From the NCBI RefSeq assembly GCF_004216895.1, contig NZ_SGXE01000002.1, positions 372,001-436,000 on the forward strand: a DNA stretch of 64,000 nt, read 5' to 3'. The notes under the pieces are model-generated. The model saw only the letters and a program-made list of their open reading frames with translations. It made no database searches and had not been told where the DNA came from. Every line of letters begins with the position of its first letter. Position 1 is the first letter of the stretch. Below, one piece after another: positions 62,738 through 64,000 of this stretch. The DNA comes from Aquimarina brevivitae (GTDB lineage Bacteria > Bacteroidota > Bacteroidia > Flavobacteriales > Flavobacteriaceae). The translations under genes and the position numbers were made by a program.

Positions 62738-64000
62738 ATGAATTTACATAAGTTTATCATACTTAGTTTAATCGTACTCCTGGGCTACTCTTGTAGTAGT
62801 GATGATGATGGAGGAGGTGATCCAGTAATAAATAGCGTTGTGCTAACGAGTCCAGGTGATGGTTTACGACCGGTTTCAACTTTACCAGAATTAACTTGGG
62901 AAACCTACGAAGCCGAAGGTTCAGTAACTTATACCGTTTTTTTAGGGACCTCTGCTACGATGCTTAATGAATTCAGTACGGATATTACCGCTACAAGCTT
63001 AACTATCACAGCTACAGAAGCTTTAGATCTAGAAACGGTTTATTTTTGGAAGGTAAACGCATATGTCGATGGTGAACTGATAGCCGAGAGTGAAGTACGA
63101 AATTTTACTACCGAAACTGTCGCTCCAGTACTATTGACAGAAACGGCAGCGTATAGTGCCCGTAAAGGAGCAGGGATGGCAGTGTTCAATGATAAGATGT
63201 GGGTCATAGGCGGAAGAAATGAAGCAGATACTCCCCTAGATGATATTTGGTCTAGTACTAACGGTACAAACTGGACCAATGAAGGAAGTTTATCCTTTGG
63301 AGCAATTTATGGACATAAACTTATAGCGTTTAATGGTAAATTATGGATCTATGGAGGAATTGTTGCAGGTGTATTATCAAATGCTATTTATAGTTCCTCT
63401 GATGGTGTGATATGGGATATTGAAACAGGAACAACGCCCTTTACTCAATATCAGTCTTCGAGGTTTACCGTTTTTGAGGACAGGATTTACAGAATCGCAG
63501 GTTATGATGCTAGTGTAGAGGATTTATCCGAAGAACGTAATGTATATAGTAGTGCAGATGGTTTAAATTGGACATTAGAAACAGAAAATCACAGATTTGA
63601 AACTAAATTTGGTTTTTTAGTTGAAACGTTCAATAATAGCATCTATGGTATAGAACCAAATCCTAGTACGGATATAGCAGAAATTAATATAAGATCTAGT
63701 AATGACGGAGTCAATTGGTCAGCAACAACAACATTTGCTACCAATGAAAGAGGGATAACTTCTATCGGTAGTGTGGTGTATAATAATAAATTAATTCTAA
63801 TGACCACACCAGAGGGTGGAGGAATCACAAGTGCTACATTTTTTGAGTCTATTAACGGTGAAGATTGGATTCCTGCCACAAGTATAGCGTCTGTACCACT
63901 ACAAGCAATCTATTTTGAATTGCTAAATCTTAATGGACAGCTATTTGCAGTTGGTGGAGCACAGCGCAGCAATTTTTCTGTTGCCAATAATACAGTGTGG
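62738..64000 (+). CDS. Kelch-like surface lipoprotein, partial at window end
   Basis: 421 codons are visible from the ATG at 62738; the frame is open at the right edge. The signal LHKFIILSLIVLLGYSCSSD, then DDGGGDP, is a lipoprotein export type. A FnIII-like module (about 25-125; ALDLETVYFWKVNAYVDGEL) precedes Kelch-like repeats: AVFNDKMWVIGGRN, IAFNGKLWIYGG, TVFEDRIYRIAGYD, ETFNNSIYGIEP, VVYNNKLILMTT and LNLNGQLFAVGG. The third paralogue of the cluster; its repeats are more diverged than in the second. Confidence 0.85.
   Translation, partial: MNLHKFIILSLIVLLGYSCSSDDDGGGDPVINSVVLTSPGDGLRPVSTLPELTWETYEAEGSVTYTVFLGTSATMLNEFSTDITATSLTITATEALDLETVYFWKVNAYVDGELIAESEVRNFTTETVAPVLLTETAAYSARKGAGMAVFNDKMWVIGGRNEADTPLDDIWSSTNGTNWTNEGSLSFGAIYGHKLIAFNGKLWIYGGIVAGVLSNAIYSSSDGVIWDIETGTTPFTQYQSSRFTVFEDRIYRIAGYDASVEDLSEERNVYSSADGLNWTLETENHRFETKFGFLVETFNNSIYGIEPNPSTDIAEINIRSSNDGVNWSATTTFATNERGITSIGSVVYNNKLILMTTPEGGGITSATFFESINGEDWIPATSIASVPLQAIYFELLNLNGQLFAVGGAQRSNFSVANNTVW

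Noticed and set aside
1..64000. CRISPR arrays, tRNA and rRNA genes
   Set aside because: No regularly spaced direct repeats and no tRNA or rRNA sequence were recognised on either strand.

Overview
The window looks like chromosomal DNA of a member of Bacteroidota, most likely a marine Flavobacteriaceae; the genus cannot be fixed from the sequence. The base composition is AT-rich. Many genes encode secreted proteins or lipoproteins, and several lipoproteins begin C-S-S-D-D-D, the flavobacterial surface-export signature. Start codons follow A-rich leaders without a clear Shine-Dalgarno sequence, and one or two starts sit just after TAnnTTTG-like -7 elements. Family content is also typical (Lacal_2735-type small protein, DUF2490, TPR hybrid sensor kinase with AraC output). 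No rRNA, tRNA, CRISPR array or transposase was found.

Layout. 1-9.6 kb: housekeeping and stress genes, mostly on the minus strand (DUF418 membrane protein, alpha/beta hydrolase, Ada-like DNA repair protein, rhodanese-GNAT pair, amidohydrolase, DinB-like protein). The rhodanese-GNAT pair faces a MetR-like LysR regulator across an intergenic region carrying two near-consensus MetR boxes. 9.8-15.3 kb: secreted beta-propeller proteins, an RDD protein, a DUF2007 protein and a coiled-coil secreted protein. 15.3-19.2 kb: an accessory islet with a hairpin-rich spacer, a phage tail-collar protein, and a two-gene operon (AAA/ABC-type ATPase followed by a DUF4435 protein) with the architecture of the PARIS anti-phage system (AriA-AriB). 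The operon is bracketed by a 10-bp inverted repeat whose core fits integron attC core sites, and a long imperfect palindrome lies outside each end.

19.2-29.1 kb: outer-membrane and secreted hydrolase genes (DUF2490, S9 peptidase, BNR/VPS10-like propeller, serine hydrolase, M28 peptidase). 29.2-32.7 kb: a VWA protein followed by a MoxR/Mg-chelatase-type AAA ATPase, convergent with zero gap to DUF1853. 32.8-45.3 kb: a BvgS-like hybrid kinase, pirin and amidohydrolase, a PDZ protein with DUF5675, membrane proteins, a monoglyceride-lipase-like hydrolase, and a three-gene GAF/PAS sensor-periplasmic protein-DUF2490 operon. 45.3-53.7 kb: two tiny genes, then a minus-strand run made of an M28 peptidase, a sodium/solute symporter, an M1 peptidase, an AraC regulator and a serine hydrolase. 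This run reads as a peptide-scavenging locus with its own regulator.

53.8-64.0 kb, plus strand: a one-protein two-component system (TPR-kinase-receiver-AraC), a pair of palindromic sites, a frameshifted gene remnant, and a cluster of five surface-lipoprotein genes, three of them six-bladed Kelch-like paralogues. The cluster also holds an OmpA-family protein and a secreted TapB/DUF3108-like protein, and it runs off the right edge.

The most noteworthy element is the PARIS-like operon in its palindrome-bounded, cassette-like setting. The Kelch/LES lipoprotein cluster next to a large hybrid regulator is the second.
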